Source: Puccinia triticina (lineage: Eukaryota > Basidiomycota > Pucciniomycetes > Pucciniales > Pucciniaceae). From it: a DNA stretch of 64,000 bases. The position numbers and the translations under genes are program-made. The notes under the pieces are model-generated. The model was not told where the DNA came from, ran no database searches, and was given only the letters and a program-made list of their open reading frames with translations. The stretch spans positions 2,356,001-2,420,000 of the forward strand of contig NC_070564.1 of the NCBI RefSeq assembly GCF_026914185.1. Reading direction: 5' to 3'. This document shows, one piece after another, positions 43,301 through 56,106 of this stretch. Position 1 is the stretch's first letter; each line of letters begins with the position of its first letter.

Positions 43301-45926
43301 ATTTGAACCCGACACGGCCGTCCTCGGACGTATCCCGAATCCTTTCATCAACTAATCAACTGGCCGTACAGTTAAGTGAAGCCGTAAAGCGTTTGATAAT
43401 CACTAAGAATAGAAGTTCGACTCCTCCATCACGACTCTCGGGGCGAATAACGGACAAAGCTTCCGTGGATGGTGCTATTACCCCTTCGGGAAGACCTCAG
43501 AATAACGATCAAGAGATTTTGACTTCTGTCGTTACTCTAGACAAAAATAACGGCAACGCTGGCGAGCACAATCCCGCTGACTTCCAGAGGACTTATTGCG
43601 GTCAAGACGATAGAAACTCACCATTGAATCAAGGAGTCAAAGACTTTACTGATGAGGACGGCAAAGCAAGCCAAGAGTTTGTCCGTAGGTTACAGACGTT
43701 AGATGCCTCTAACTCGCAGAGAGAACTATGCATTGCGAGATACATTGTTGCTGCCCACAAGGCACATTTCAATCAGGTCCGGAAGGGTACATTAGCCTTG
43801 GCGAAGACAAAATACGGCTCTTCTCCGACACTCTCAGTCACTTCCATCATCCCGAGAGCGATGCTAGGAATTAGTTCTCATGCCAATGATCTTCACGATT
43901 TTTCTGATCAAGTTAAAAACGAAAAAAATGATACAGTTGACGTGACGGCCGCATTAAGTATGAATCGTTGGCAGATAAGACTGCAGAGACGGGTCTTCGG
44001 CTGGCCGGTCTACACAGTTTTGCTGGCCATTGGTCAGATTCTTGGCGCGACTAGTTTTCAACTTTCTCTTCTAAGTGGAACTAGCTCAAACGGCAGCTTT
44101 GACTTTTACGGTTCGTGCCGCAGAATGTCACCAGGAGAGTTTCTACTGAGATTTCGAAGTTGAGCTGATTTTCCTTCCCTATCATCCCGTAAAAAATTTC
44201 CAGTGATCGGTGCCGTCAATATTCTGGGATCTGCCTGGTGGTATGGATGGAGTCGCAAAAAGCCTTCGACCTGGTCTCTTTCTATGCCGTGGATTTTCTT
44301 CGGTTTAGCATTCATCTTCATTGGTTTACCTTCACTTTCCGAGAATCTCAAACAATATTCTCGTCGCCATTCATTGGCAGTGGCTGCGTCCGGTTTCTAC
44401 TCTTTTGCCTCATCCGCAGGTTTCTGTAAGCTATCCTTTTCTCCCTGGAGCATAGCGGCTCGTGAGCTGATCTTCATTTCGCCCATGCGAATTTTCCAGT
44501 ATTCTTCAGCTCCAACTTTGGTGAGGAAGCTGGGGGCACAACAGACTCATGGGTCAGACGAGCATGCATTGTTCAAGGCACACAACAAGTTTGGGTAAGT
44601 TTGATTTATTGCAAAGACCCCAGGAAATATGAATTTGTTAACCGATCCTCTTGTCCTGTTCGTGTCATCAAGGTCGGCGCGCTTTGGTATTGGGGATTCA
44701 AACTCCAAAACGTAGATCCGACGAATGCTGCCTTGGCACCCCCTGGTTGGATCAATGCGATCACTCTGAGCTTAGGAGCTGGATGTTTTTTCATTGCATA
44801 CATCCTTTTTACAGGTTTGGTGAGTACTTGATCTATCTAGATGGATCCTTTTGGAAGATGTTACTTTCACTGAAAACTCAACTCGTCCGCTATTTATAGC
44901 CCAAGTATTACAGAAACGTACCAGGAACGGTTCCCAACTTTACCAGAGCACTTTTCAGGAGAAAGCTAGTCCTTTGGTATTTGGCTGCGGAGATCTTGCG
45001 CAACTATTGGCTGTGAGCTCAGTACTGCACATACTGGATGATCTTTGGTTGAAACGAGACACTGAACAGATGATCTTTTTAACAGATCTGGCCCTTATGG
45101 CCGCAACTGGAACTTCTTGTGGACAAGAGAGACCTCATTCGGAGTCACCCTCTTCTTACTTCTCTTCTTTTTCGTCGGGGTTTGGGGGGTCAGTCCGGCA
45201 CTTCGAATCCACTTGTGTTTGGAGGTGCTGAATGTTTCTTGTTGATAAAAAACCTTAGTTAGCAATCTGGGGACTCAGCCGGGCATCCAAATCACATACA
45301 TGGATCGTTGCCATTTTTGCAATAGGCCTTGGAGCACCCCGGTGGTGTCAGATGCTGTGGGGCACAAGTAGTGTGGCTTCTTACATCTCTTGGGGAGGCT
45401 CTGCTGGATCGCACATTGCAAGTGAGCCTTGGAACCCTTTCTTGCTGTCACTCTTAGACCATTTTCAGATTCGGGGAGACTCACACATCGTGTTTGTTCT
45501 TCCTCAAAAAAAGCTTTATTATGGCTATGGCTGGGTGTTCTGGATGCTGTTCAAGGCGTAGGTTTAGGGATGATCTTGCTTCAAACGCTGAGCAGGGTTC
45601 ATGTCGCGGCGACCTTATGTCTTGCTCAAATCATTGGCTCGACAGCGGTCCTTGTCGCCCGAGCGACAGCGCCTGACCGCATCGGACCTGGAGGCGTTTT
45701 CCCTGACCTTGCCCTATGGAATCCAAAATTTTCTTACCTCGATTCCCCTCTGGCAAATTGGCAGTTCTGGATCGCGTTGATTTGCCAACTCATCATCGTG
45801 ACAGGCTATTTCGTATTATTTAGGAGAGAAGTAAGTAGGATCAAAAATGTCACCTGTATTTAGATTGCTGACGGTCTGTTCCAACTAACATCTCCATACT
45901 TCTTTCAGCAACTCTCAAAGCCGTAG
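37322..45926 (+). CDS. Cell-wall alpha-1,3-glucan synthase
   Basis: This is the fungal Ags/Mok-type synthase, which polymerises cell-wall alpha-1,3-glucan at the plasma membrane. I place 19 exons with GT-AG introns, all in phase, totalling 2406 codons, the usual family length (~2400). Order: an N-terminal hydrophobic signal segment (LTILLLGLQLS); an extracellular GH13-like domain with MDALRVDK (nucleophile Asp about 347) and FFITGEI (Glu about 381); a membrane segment near residues 1093-1115; an intracellular GT5 glycogen-synthase-like domain starting KIGGLGVM (about 1208), with the catalytic EPFGLVAVEF (Glu about 1574); a linker rich in Ser and Asn; then a C-terminal multi-pass region from about residue 1990, ending FVLFRREQLSKP. 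Exon borders: 37322-37623, 37695-37765, 37856-37916, 37982-38143, 38221-38769, 38853-39127, 39216-39419, 39496-40861, 40937-40997, 41091-41423, 41497-44110, 44204-44425, 44500-44594, 44673-44819, 44900-45012, 45086-45188, 45259-45421, 45469-45830, 45909-45926. Confidence 0.96.
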
Positions 45927-46577
45927 TGTGACGAATGGTAGCAATTTGTTCCAAAATTGGCGAGGATAAAATTTTAAAAAGTGCTTTGAATTCCCCTCGT
46001 TATCAAGACTTGATATATTCATCCAAATCGGTAGTCTAGCCATTTTCCCTGATTATATCTTCAACAACAAATTATGTATCTATTCATCTTTATCGGCTTC
46101 TTTCTAGATTTAGACAGCGCCTCGAGTTCAGCATCAGTGGAAAGCTCAGTCCTATAAAAAATCTGCAAAGTTTGTGTTGTAGTAAATGTTAATCATCTCT
46201 TCTTTTAAATTTTCCTCCGCCATACATTCAATCTCACTTTCAAGCACAACTCATCCCCATAGAAATAAGTCAAGCATGCTCATATAAATTTCATTAACTC
46301 TTCCAAAAATGTTTGTCCCAGATTACCTAATAGTACATGGTCTATTTCTCAGCTATTTGCCAATTTCGATGCGTACTTTCAAGCCAAACCAATTATCAGT
46401 ATGCAATAAAACAGACTAAAAACAGGCAAAATTGTGTTGAGCACTCTGTTGGTGTTTTGTTTCGCTCTGCTGCGTTACAGCGCATATAGCATCAGACCCC
46501 CGCTAACAAGTGCTGTGGAGCAGCGCAGCCGGCGCTGTTTTGCACCAGCGCCACCGGCAGCATGATTGGACGGGTTA
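45927..46577. other. 3' flank of the synthase gene, with CAGCGC motifs
   Basis: This is AT-rich 3' sequence followed by a GC-rich block at 46470-46560 (CAGCGCAGCCGGCGCTG) related to the repeat at 25100-25812. No coding exon was found. Confidence 0.5.
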
Positions 46578-46861
46578 GAGCATCCTTACCGGTCGAGCTA
46601 TGTTGGCGCGAGTTTTGACTCGCAGCTGTTGCAAACTAACTTAGCGACAGCGATTCAGCCGTATCGGTTCGGCTTGCGCGGGGTGGAGCTGAGTGGTGGG
46701 CGCGGGAAATGGCAGTTCCGTCACTAAATGTAGTGACGGTTAGCTGAAATTCAAGCTTCTCACTAATTTAGCTTGGGCTTAGCTACACCCGGTGTGGTTG
46801 AGATTGGTGGCTAAACTACATAGCTAATTTCGAGCTAAACTAGTCACCGGTAAGGATGCTC
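46578..46861. mobile_element. 284-bp MITE with TTA target duplication
   Basis: The inverted ends are GAGCATCCTTACCGGT and ACCGGTAAGGATGCTC. TTA flanks lie at 46575-46577 and 46862-46864. A 3-bp TTA duplication is typical of PIF/Harbinger-type insertions. The element is non-coding, and a partial copy lies at 34806-34870. Confidence 0.88.
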
Positions 46862-46864
46862 TTA

Positions 46865-47121
46865 AGGACGGGTTGCTTCCAGCTTACATATCGCAGGGGT
46901 TCGATTATGGGTTCTGGGCCCCCCGAAAGCTTTCACATGTGGCAATGATTGGAATAAAAGAGCTCATCTCACCCAGGAAATTCTTTACCAAATGATCTGG
47001 TGAGTTTCATATTATCCGGAAAAGTTCAAGCAAAGGCCTAAATAATAATACAACTGTAGAAGCAAAGGATTACATATTATGTAGGAGAAGAGTTTTGGCC
47101 AAGGGTGAGGGAAGGACCGGG
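46865..47121. other. Histone H4 3' region
   Basis: This is non-coding sequence between the MITE and the H4 stop codon. Nothing else was recognised. Confidence 0.5.
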
Positions 47122-48697
<1,576 letters not shown>

Positions 48698-49278
48698 CGG
48701 AGCACGCAGCTTGAACTTCATTTTATTTCCATTTATGTCTCCTTTGTAGTCCATACCTTGTATCATGATTCCTATTCTCATCTTTAAAAGTGTTCTGATA
48801 ATGAAAAACACAATTACATAGTACAGTTATATCGGATTGCAAGGTTTTGAGGCGTCCCGGCTATTTGAGACCCCACAGTTGAGCCGCGTTTAAATTCCTT
48901 CGATGTTTGGGTGATCCATTGCCCCAGAGCTACACAATAGCTTTGGGATCAAAACGGAAACCGGCACGGGCAAGTGTGCTTCCGTTGCCGATCCCGGCCG
49001 GGGGTTAATCTCGCGAAAGACCCCGACCCAGATCCACCCGCTTCACGGCCCCGGCCCCCGATCCCCGGGGCCGGCCGGGGTCAACCCCCACACAAAGCCT
49101 CTTGCCACACCAAGACCGCCACCCCCCTCCCGCCAAAAAACAAACAACAGACGACCCGGAACCGAGCTGACCGAAGATCGAAGCCGAAGCCGCCTACATC
49201 GAAGGACAGAGGATGAACCAAGAGAGCGAGGACTTATAGATGACCGACCGACGAAACCGACGACGGACGGCGAGCCTG
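48698..49278. other. Intergenic between H3 and the FG-GAP gene
   Basis: The AT-rich H3 3' region passes into a GC-rich block at 48960-49090 with palindromic GGGGCCGGCCGGGG. An open frame begins at 49240, upstream of my chosen start. No separate gene was seen. Confidence 0.5.
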
Positions 49279-52115
49279 ATGCCCCGTCTCCTGCGCACAG
49301 CGCTCCTCGCGATCACCCAAGGATGGCCGGGCGTGGCGGGCGCGAAGGAGAAGAAGTTCAAGGCGCAGGGCCTGTTCGATATGGGCGACCTCGGCCTCGA
49401 CCAGCTGGACGGCATGATCATTGCGATTGGAGACTCCAACGCCGACCAGTTGTCCGTCCACTCCCATCCTTACCACCTTCTTCGTCGGAAGTCTGACCCT
49501 CTGCGGCTCTGCAGTCGCGATCTCTTCACGCTCAGCAGCGACCAACGCTCGGTCAGCTTGCATCTGTGGGACCACCGTGCGTGCCCCCCCCCCCCCCATC
49601 TCAAGCCCCCCACCGCCCGTCCTCGCCTCACTGTTCTTTTGTGATCCAGACCTCTATCGATTCGTCTCGGTCCCGAACAACCCGGTGATTCCGCGGACGG
49701 TCGCCGGCTTCGTGATCACCAACATCATCGCCACCGACATCAATTACGACGGGGTGAGTGCTCCCCTCCCTCGCTGGGCTTGCGTGGTCGCCCGTTGCTA
49801 AGCCGTTCTCGCGCACAGAGACTCGACATCCTGGCCATGGGGTCCAGCGACCCGACCGACCAGGAAGGCACGCTGAAGATGGAGGTGTGGTACGGGCTGG
49901 ACGGGACGACGTTCGGTGGGCCCCCTTCTCTCTCTCGCCCACGGAAATTTCGAACTGACTCTTGGAGGGTGTTTTTTTTTGTGGTGGTGGAAAAGCGGAC
50001 GGGGTGCCGATTCCGTCGTCGCTTGCGGCCCACCCGCTGGTGTTTGACTCGCAAGGCACGATGGCCATGGATCTGCTGGGGCTGCCCTCGAGCCTGCCGT
50101 CGGTGTTCAAGGTCTGGAAGAACATGGCCTCCGGCCCCCGCGTCTCGAACTCCTCTACGCCCTTCCTCATGTCCGCCGTCCCCGCTCGTCTCCTGGCTTT
50201 GCCCACCCAGCCACTGACAGCCGTCCTGCTCTCTTGCAGTGCCGATCCCCCGTTCACCTCGCCCATCAACTGCAAGCTCCCTCACCCGCACAGCAGCTCG
50301 TTTATCGACTTGGACGGTGACTGTCTCGCTGGTCAGCCGCGCCCCATCCTCGTCCAACACATCTGTCATACTCACTCAGTCTCTCTCCTCTGCGCTTTCT
50401 TACCCCCCTCAGATATTTTCTTGGTTTGTGAGGACGGAGGGGGCGAACAGAGCTACCAGATCTGGCTGAACAACAAAGCTGCTGGGTTCGCGTTAGCCCG
50501 GACGGGCCGGCTGCCCTACGGCACGAAGCAAGTGACGTTTGCAGACATGGGTCAGTCCGGAAGATCCAGCGCGGAAGGCCGCTCTCAGTCTGTTGATTTT
50601 GTTTGGGTTGGACGGGCAGATCGGGACGGGACGATCGACATGGTCCTCGCCGTCTGTCCCACGCCGAACACGTGCACGGTCAATGTGGCCTACAACCAAC
50701 AGATCCCGCTGTGCACGACCGGGCAGCCGGGGCGCCAGTGTCGGGATCCGCAGAGCCTGTGCACGCCGGACGCCGACTTCCGGTTCTCGTTCGACAGCGC
50801 CGACGGCGTGAGTGCTTTCCGTTATTTATGCGGGGGGAGAGACTGAACTGAGGTGGTGGTGGTGTTTGCAGGGCTTTACGACGCTGGATGTGGGCCAGAT
50901 GTTCCCGGGCTTCCGGCTGGTGACCGCGCTGACGAGCGCCGACTTTCAGGGCCCGAGCCCGGTGGGTATCCAGACGGGCGACTACAACCTGGACGGGTAC
51001 CCGGACCTGCTGCTGATCGTGGCGCCGATGGGCGCCTCGTCAGGGGAGACGCGGGGGGTGCCGTGGCTTCTGGAGAGCGCCGGCTGCGGCTCGGCCTGCT
51101 CGGAGGCCGAGACCCGGGCCCACCGTCGGACGTTCGCCCCGCTCTCGAGTGGAGCGGGTGCGCTGAGCGCGATCGACGACGCGAAGAGCGCGTTCTTTGT
51201 GGACATCAACGAGGACGGAAGCCTCGACATCGTCGTCCAACGCGCGCCCCCCTCGCCCTCCCGCTCCCGCCCCGCCGCACGCACGCTCTCGGTGTTCAAA
51301 AACAACTTCTTCAACGACGCCTTCTTCCTCAAGGCTATCATGCTCAACGGCGCCTGCGGGTCCAGATGCCCCGGCAGGGACGGCCGGCCCGACTACAGGG
51401 TCAGTCGTCTCCCCTTCCCGCCTGCGTGCCCCTCGCGATTAATTCGGTTTTTTTTTCTACAGCCTTATGGGGTGAATTACGCGGGGGCTTCGTACAAGTT
51501 TACGATCCAGGATACGTATGGAGAGCGGCGTGCGACGGCGGGTAAGAAGTGGCTGCGTATAATGCCATGGAAAAAGAGGGGCTGATGAGGGCAGGACTGT
51601 TAGTGGGACAGGTGCCGTTCAACAGCTACGCCTCGGCGACGACGCCGTACAGTTTTTTCGGGCTCGGGCGGACGAACAACTACGTGGAGAAGATGTATGT
51701 GGGGAGCACGCGGCACCAGACGGGGCATTGGCTGGCCATCGAGGGGCTGCTGCCCAACTCGCAGCTGGTCGTGATCCCCTTCCAGCCCGGCGCCGGCAGG
51801 GGGTCGCCGGCGAGCTGGAAGAAGGAGCTCTATCTCCACCCGGCCGACTGGATCCCCTGGGTCTCCTTCTCCGTCGCCGCCGCCGCCCTCCTCCTCGCCG
51901 CCATCGTCCTCGTCCTCCATCTCAACGAAAAGGTCCGTCTCTCTCTTGCCTCTCTCTGCGCCCCCTCGCTAACCTTTCCTGGCTGTAGCGCGAGGACGAG
52001 CGCGAGCGCAGACGCAAGGCCCACACTATCAAGTCCGTCCGCTCTCTCTCTCTCTCTTGCCTCTTCTGCTCGTGTGCTTACCCGTCCGCGCCGGCTTAGC
52101 TTCGATGCGCTCTGA
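49279..52115 (+). CDS. FG-GAP membrane protein, TIP/ITFG1 (LINKIN) homologue
   Basis: Eleven exons join in phase to about 718 aa: 49279-49576, 49650-49753, 49819-49915, 49996-50331, 50413-50550, 50620-50807, 50872-51399, 51463-51541, 51604-51932, 51989-52032 and 52100-52115. I chose the second ATG because MPRLLRTALLAITQGWPGVA looks like a signal peptide; the upstream ATG at 49240 adds 13 basic residues. The ectodomain has repeated calcium-loop FG-GAP motifs (DINYDGRLDILAMG, DLDGDCLADIFLVC, DMDRDGTIDMVLAV, DYNLDGYPDLLLIV, DINEDGSLDIVV), as in integrin-like propellers. A conserved block, YSFFGLGRTNNYVEKMYVG, then a transmembrane helix (about WVSFSVAAAALLLAAIVLVL) and a short basic tail ending HTINFDAL follow. 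In animals this family acts in cell adhesion or immune signalling; the fungal role is unknown to me. One frame-neutral intron may exist near 50145-50240. Confidence 0.9.
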
Positions 52116-52171
52116 GCTGCCCAGCTTTCTCAGCCGCATATGTACGAAATGTGTCTGAAAAATAAAGTGTT

Positions 52172-52204
52172 TGTTTGTTTGTGTGTGTGTGTGTGTGTGT
52201 GTGT
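52172..52204 (+). repeat. GTTT/GT microsatellite
   Basis: TTTGTTTG units pass into about 11 GT dinucleotides, in the 3' flank of the FG-GAP gene. Confidence 0.9.
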
Positions 52205-52537
52205 ACATATTGTTGCTTGTTCGGCGTATGTAATGTGCTGTGAGATACATATTGGTGTTTGTCTGTCGGGATGAGGTCGGCTGAGTGGGGATTGGCTGGC
52301 GGAGGTTGATAAGATAGATGGACAGTCTCCGCAGTGGGCGATGACGTCATCGGAGTGGGGAGGGGTCGGTTGGGTTGAGAAAGTGGCTGGAGTCAGTTGC
52401 AATATGTATATAAATAAGCCACTGTCCGTACATGGCGAGCTCGGTAACTACATATCATCCCCAGGAACCCACCCATCCATCCAGAAACTCACAACACTAC
52501 ATACTCCATCCTCAACAAGAAAAAAAAAACCACCACA

Positions 52538-54217
52538 ATGTTCTCCCTCCAGCCGCCACCCGAACAGCCCTCGCCACCCTCATCCACCCCCTCACACTGC
52601 AAGAGCTACTCCGACTACCAGTTCCCAACAGTCCACTTCAACGCACCCACGCCGCCCACTGCAGCCGAACGGACCGCAGACTACTTCGCCAAGCCAACCC
52701 GCCCGCTCCACCAGAAGGCCCAGTCCGAGTCGCTCATGCGTCTCCAGCTGCCACACTCCCCCACAGCCTCGCTCGACAACATCCCCATGCTGCGCAAGAA
52801 GTCCGGCGAGCTCGTCCGCTCCTCCCTCAAACTCACCCCCTCCGCATCATCCACAACCACCACCACCACCACCACCGCCTCCTCCTCCAGATCAAGCTCC
52901 TACGCCAACCTGCCCTCGCGCAGCGCACCCTCCACCCCCACCCAGCAGGCCGGCCCCAAGGCCGTCCACTTCGACGCCCACCTCGAGCACGTCCGCCACT
53001 TCCTCTCCCAGCAACGGCCCATCGCCGTCAGCAGGGACGGCTCGCCCATCGAGACAGAGACCGAGGGCGAGGAGGAGTACCCCTTCCCGCCCATGGCCAC
53101 AGTACAGCAGCCGCCGCCAACCAAGCTCGTCATCGAGCTGCCCAACATGCCCCTCCAGCCCCGCCTCTCCCCCGCACACAAGCTCTGTCTCTCCACACTC
53201 GAACTCGCCCCCGACGCGAAGACCCTCAAGGGCACCGTGCTCGTCGAGAACATCAGCTTCGAGAAACGCGTCGCCGTCCGGTTCACCTTCGATGCCTGGC
53301 AGACCGTCTCCGAGGTCACCGCCGACTACCTCCGCTCCCTCCCCCCGCCCCCCCGTCTCCCCTCCTCCTCCCCCTCCTCCTCGTCGGCTCCCCCCGCAGC
53401 AGACCTGTTCGCCTTCAACATCAAGCTCCAGGACGTGCTCGCCCGGATCAACGAGCGCCAGATGGAGGTCGCCGTCCGCTACCGGGCCAACGGCCACGAG
53501 TTCTGGGACAACAACGGCGGCGCCAACTACCGCGTCCGCTTCAAGACCCTGCGCTCCGGGCCCGCCTCCTCCTCCGTCCCTCCTGCCCCTCCCCCGCCGG
53601 CTACAGGACAGGGCGAGCCGTGCGCATGGGCCGTCACCCTCCGCGCCGAGCTCGACCGGCTCGTCGGCGACGACCTCGGCATCCCCCCGCCCGTCGGCCT
53701 GCCCCGCAAGAAGCCCCACCACCAGCACGCCGCCTCGTTCTCCGGCGCCTCCCGGCTCGACGCGCTTGTCGCGGGCGCCCAGCTGCGCAACGGTGCCGGC
53801 CTCTCCGCGCGCTACGACTTCGGCCTCTCCCTCAAACAGGCCGCCTCCACCGGCGCCCACAAGCCGGCCCGGTTCGTCCCCATGGTCCCCACCCCGACTC
53901 GCACGTCCGTGCCCAGCGAATGGATCGGCCTCGCCTCCTCTCCATCCCCCGCCGCCTTCCTCGACACCCTTGCTAATCCCTCCCCAGCTGCTAAACGCTG
54001 GTCCACCGGCAGAGTCGCAAGCCCCCTCCTCCTCCCCCCCTCCCCCCCTCAAGACCCCCCCCACTCCCCCGCCCCCGAACAGCAACCCGATCCCGCCTTT
54101 GCCGCTCTCGCCAGACAGGACACCCGCTGTCCCCGACAGTCCCCGCCCCCGTTCGCGTGCTTCGCATCCGGCCTCGTCACGCCCCAGTCGCCCTCGCTCA
54201 CCGACGAGTCCGGATGA
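52538..54217 (+). CDS. PP1 regulatory subunit with CBM21 (glycogen-targeting)
   Basis: This is an intronless 559-aa ORF. It should bind the type-1 phosphatase catalytic subunit and tether it to glycogen, activating glycogen synthase, like yeast Gac1/Pig or animal PPP1R3 proteins. The PP1-docking RVxF motif is KAVHFDAHLEHVRHFL at about residues 141-156, with the usual downstream spacing. The CBM21 domain spans about 215-340, with LKGTVLVENISFEKRVAVRF, the WQTVSEV strand and the signature WDNNGGANYRVRF. Between CBM21 strands lies a Pro/Ser insert at about 265-285. N- and C-terminal parts are Pro/Ser/Thr-rich and probably disordered. Coding GC is very high, which keeps two other frames open over most of the gene; I reject those. 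ATG 52538 follows a poly-A/CACC leader. No orthologue could be named with certainty. Confidence 0.92.
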   Translation: MFSLQPPPEQPSPPSSTPSHCKSYSDYQFPTVHFNAPTPPTAAERTADYFAKPTRPLHQKAQSESLMRLQLPHSPTASLDNIPMLRKKSGELVRSSLKLTPSASSTTTTTTTTASSSRSSSYANLPSRSAPSTPTQQAGPKAVHFDAHLEHVRHFLSQQRPIAVSRDGSPIETETEGEEEYPFPPMATVQQPPPTKLVIELPNMPLQPRLSPAHKLCLSTLELAPDAKTLKGTVLVENISFEKRVAVRFTFDAWQTVSEVTADYLRSLPPPPRLPSSSPSSSSAPPAADLFAFNIKLQDVLARINERQMEVAVRYRANGHEFWDNNGGANYRVRFKTLRSGPASSSVPPAPPPPATGQGEPCAWAVTLRAELDRLVGDDLGIPPPVGLPRKKPHHQHAASFSGASRLDALVAGAQLRNGAGLSARYDFGLSLKQAASTGAHKPARFVPMVPTPTRTSVPSEWIGLASSPSPAAFLDTLANPSPAAKRWSTGRVASPLLLPPSPPQDPPHSPAPEQQPDPAFAALARQDTRCPRQSPPPFACFASGLVTPQSPSLTDESG

Positions 54218-54700
54218 CTCCCTCCCCCCCTCCCCCGTCTGTCGTTGGAACTACGCTCGCGATGGTCTCTCCCCCCGACGGACTCCCCCCGATGGACTCC
54301 CCCACGATGGCGCCCTTTTCGCGCCCTGCTGCCTTCTCCTATCTCTGTCCTCGCCCTATTTCCTGCTCTCTTTCTCTTGCTCTCTCTTTCTCTTGCCCTC
54401 TCTCTATCTCTTGTCCTCTTCTCATCCTCGCTCCCCTTGTCCTGGCTCTCGTCCCCATCCCCATCCCCATCCTTGTTCTCCCTTACCCTCGTTGTTGTCA
54501 TTGTTACCGTCGATGTACTAGTTAATGTGCTTCTAGTTTTTATATATATGTACGCCCCAGCCCCCCCGGCCTCCTCTTCCGACGTCCATAATCCCCGCCC
54601 GCTCGTCCGCCCCCGTCTCGCCACAATTGCATACGGCCGCCCGCGTCTTGTTTTCCCCTCCCCTCCCCCCTCTTTTTAGCCCTACCCATAACATATATAT
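54218..54700. other. 3' region with pyrimidine-rich tracts
   Basis: The CTCT/CCTC-rich sequence downstream of the CBM21 gene produces long but low-complexity open frames on both strands. I regard it as untranslated or intergenic. Confidence 0.5.
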
Positions 54701-54709
54701 ATGCATATT

Positions 54710-54890
54710 TTAAGCCGTGTTTAAGTCGTGTTTCTAAGGCGTGTTTTTAAGGTGTGTTTCTAAGGCGTGTTTTTAAGGCGTGTTTCTAAGGCGTGTTTTC
54801 AAGGTGTGGTTTTAAGGCGCGGGCAAGGGGTGTTTTTCAGGCGTGTTTCAAGGCGTGGTCAAGGCGTGGGCAAGGCGTGGTTGCGTGGTG
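54710..54890. repeat. TAAGGCGTGTTT minisatellite
   Basis: About 14 imperfect units of AAGGCGTGTTTT/TAAGGTGTGTTTC are present, 12-13 bp long, shortening to AAGGCGTGG at the distal end. The G/T-rich strand is reminiscent of, but not the same as, telomere-like repeats (TTAGGG is absent). Confidence 0.85.
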
Positions 54891-56100
54891 AGTGTGGACG
54901 GGTGCCGGCCGACGGAGGGCTGCACTCGGCGTGCCTGAGCATCCGCGTTCGGCGGGTCGAGGGCTTGACCCCGCCGACAATCGCATTGGTCCCGGCTAAT
55001 TAGACCATTCGCATTCGGCTGGCTAAGGCGACGGGTCTGGGGCACTGCGCAATCCCCTCGGGCCGGGCTGACACCCCGGGTCCCCAAGCCTCAGGTTTGG
55101 TTCCTGGCCAAAGGGCAGCTGCATTGAGCCGGCCTTCGGGGATCTGGCCTCAGGCTGGGCCCCTAGGCCGGGCTCCGGCCCATTTCGGGCTCACTCTCAG
55201 CCTGCAAAGCTAGCGGCTCTAGCGGCCAAATGTGGATGCTCTTGGGGCCAGCCGCTGCCCCGGGTCTCGGGAACCTGGGGAGCGGCCACCGGCCCGCGCG
55301 TCGCAGAGCTTTGTCGCCAAGGTCCCGGCCTCGGCAGCCGCCCGTTGGCTCTCTCGCCCGCTGGCGCCGCAGGGCCCTGCCCGCAGCCACTGCCTGCCTC
55401 CCCCCAGCGCCCACCAGGGGTGACTTGGGTCAAGTTATCGGTGCCCTGCTGGAAACGGGGGAAAAGAGCCTCGCGGTCGGGTCTGTGGCCGTGCCCATGC
55501 ACGGATCAGGCACTTTGGGCCAGTCGGCCCCACACGCACGCACAGATTGGTCGGCCTGACTTGCCGGAGGATCAAGACATCACCGGTTTCGTTTCCCTTG
55601 TGAGAGGAATCGGATGGCTGCTTGCTTGCGTTGGCATATCCGCTTCCGCCCAAGGCCTTGCTGCCATCCTGCAGGCTCAGAATAATGGACCAAGAAGCTT
55701 TGGGCGAACACGAACTTGACCAAGTCCCTCCCCCGCGTGAGGCTTTGCCGGAGGGAAGCCTCAGGCGGGACTTAGTCAAGCTCGGGATGAACATGTAGAG
55801 CATCAAGATTCACCAGCGTGCCTGGCTGGCAACACGTTGCCTATGCACTTGAAATAACTCTTTTCAATGGAATGGTCCATAACATTTATATATTTCGTAT
55901 AGAAAGATAAATGATACTTGGCCTAAAACAGATACATAGACTGTGTCCTTGCCATTCCGAGGTCCACAAGTTGAAAGGACACATGATAATAACTGACTTG
56001 GAGACTCTTTTTTTGGTTTATTTTAATAAGATCACAAGGTTGATAAGAAAAGGGAGGGGAAAGTGAGAGGGGCTCAAGTGCCAGTCGGCGGCTTGCGAGA
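54891..56100. other. GC-rich intergenic sequence
   Basis: GC-rich blocks (GGCCGGGCTCCGGCCC near 55170) pass into AT-rich sequence near 55840. Several open frames are short and composition-driven. No exon set with consistent phases was found. Confidence 0.4.
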
Positions 56101-56106
56101 ACGTGC

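Noticed and set aside
52892..54085. 397-codon minus-strand open frame (Gly-rich)
   Set aside because: It is the exact complement of the CBM21 coding region and glycine/glutamate-rich by complementarity. No domain or start context supports it.
52341..54521. 726-codon open frame overlapping the CBM21 gene
   Set aside because: It is low-complexity Pro/Ser/Arg with no domain. The 559-codon frame carries the RVxF motif and CBM21, so the longer frame is a GC-composition shadow.
54710..54890. Telomere-like repeat array
   Set aside because: Units read TAAGGCGTGTTT, not TTAGGG or a known fungal telomere variant. Treated as a minisatellite.
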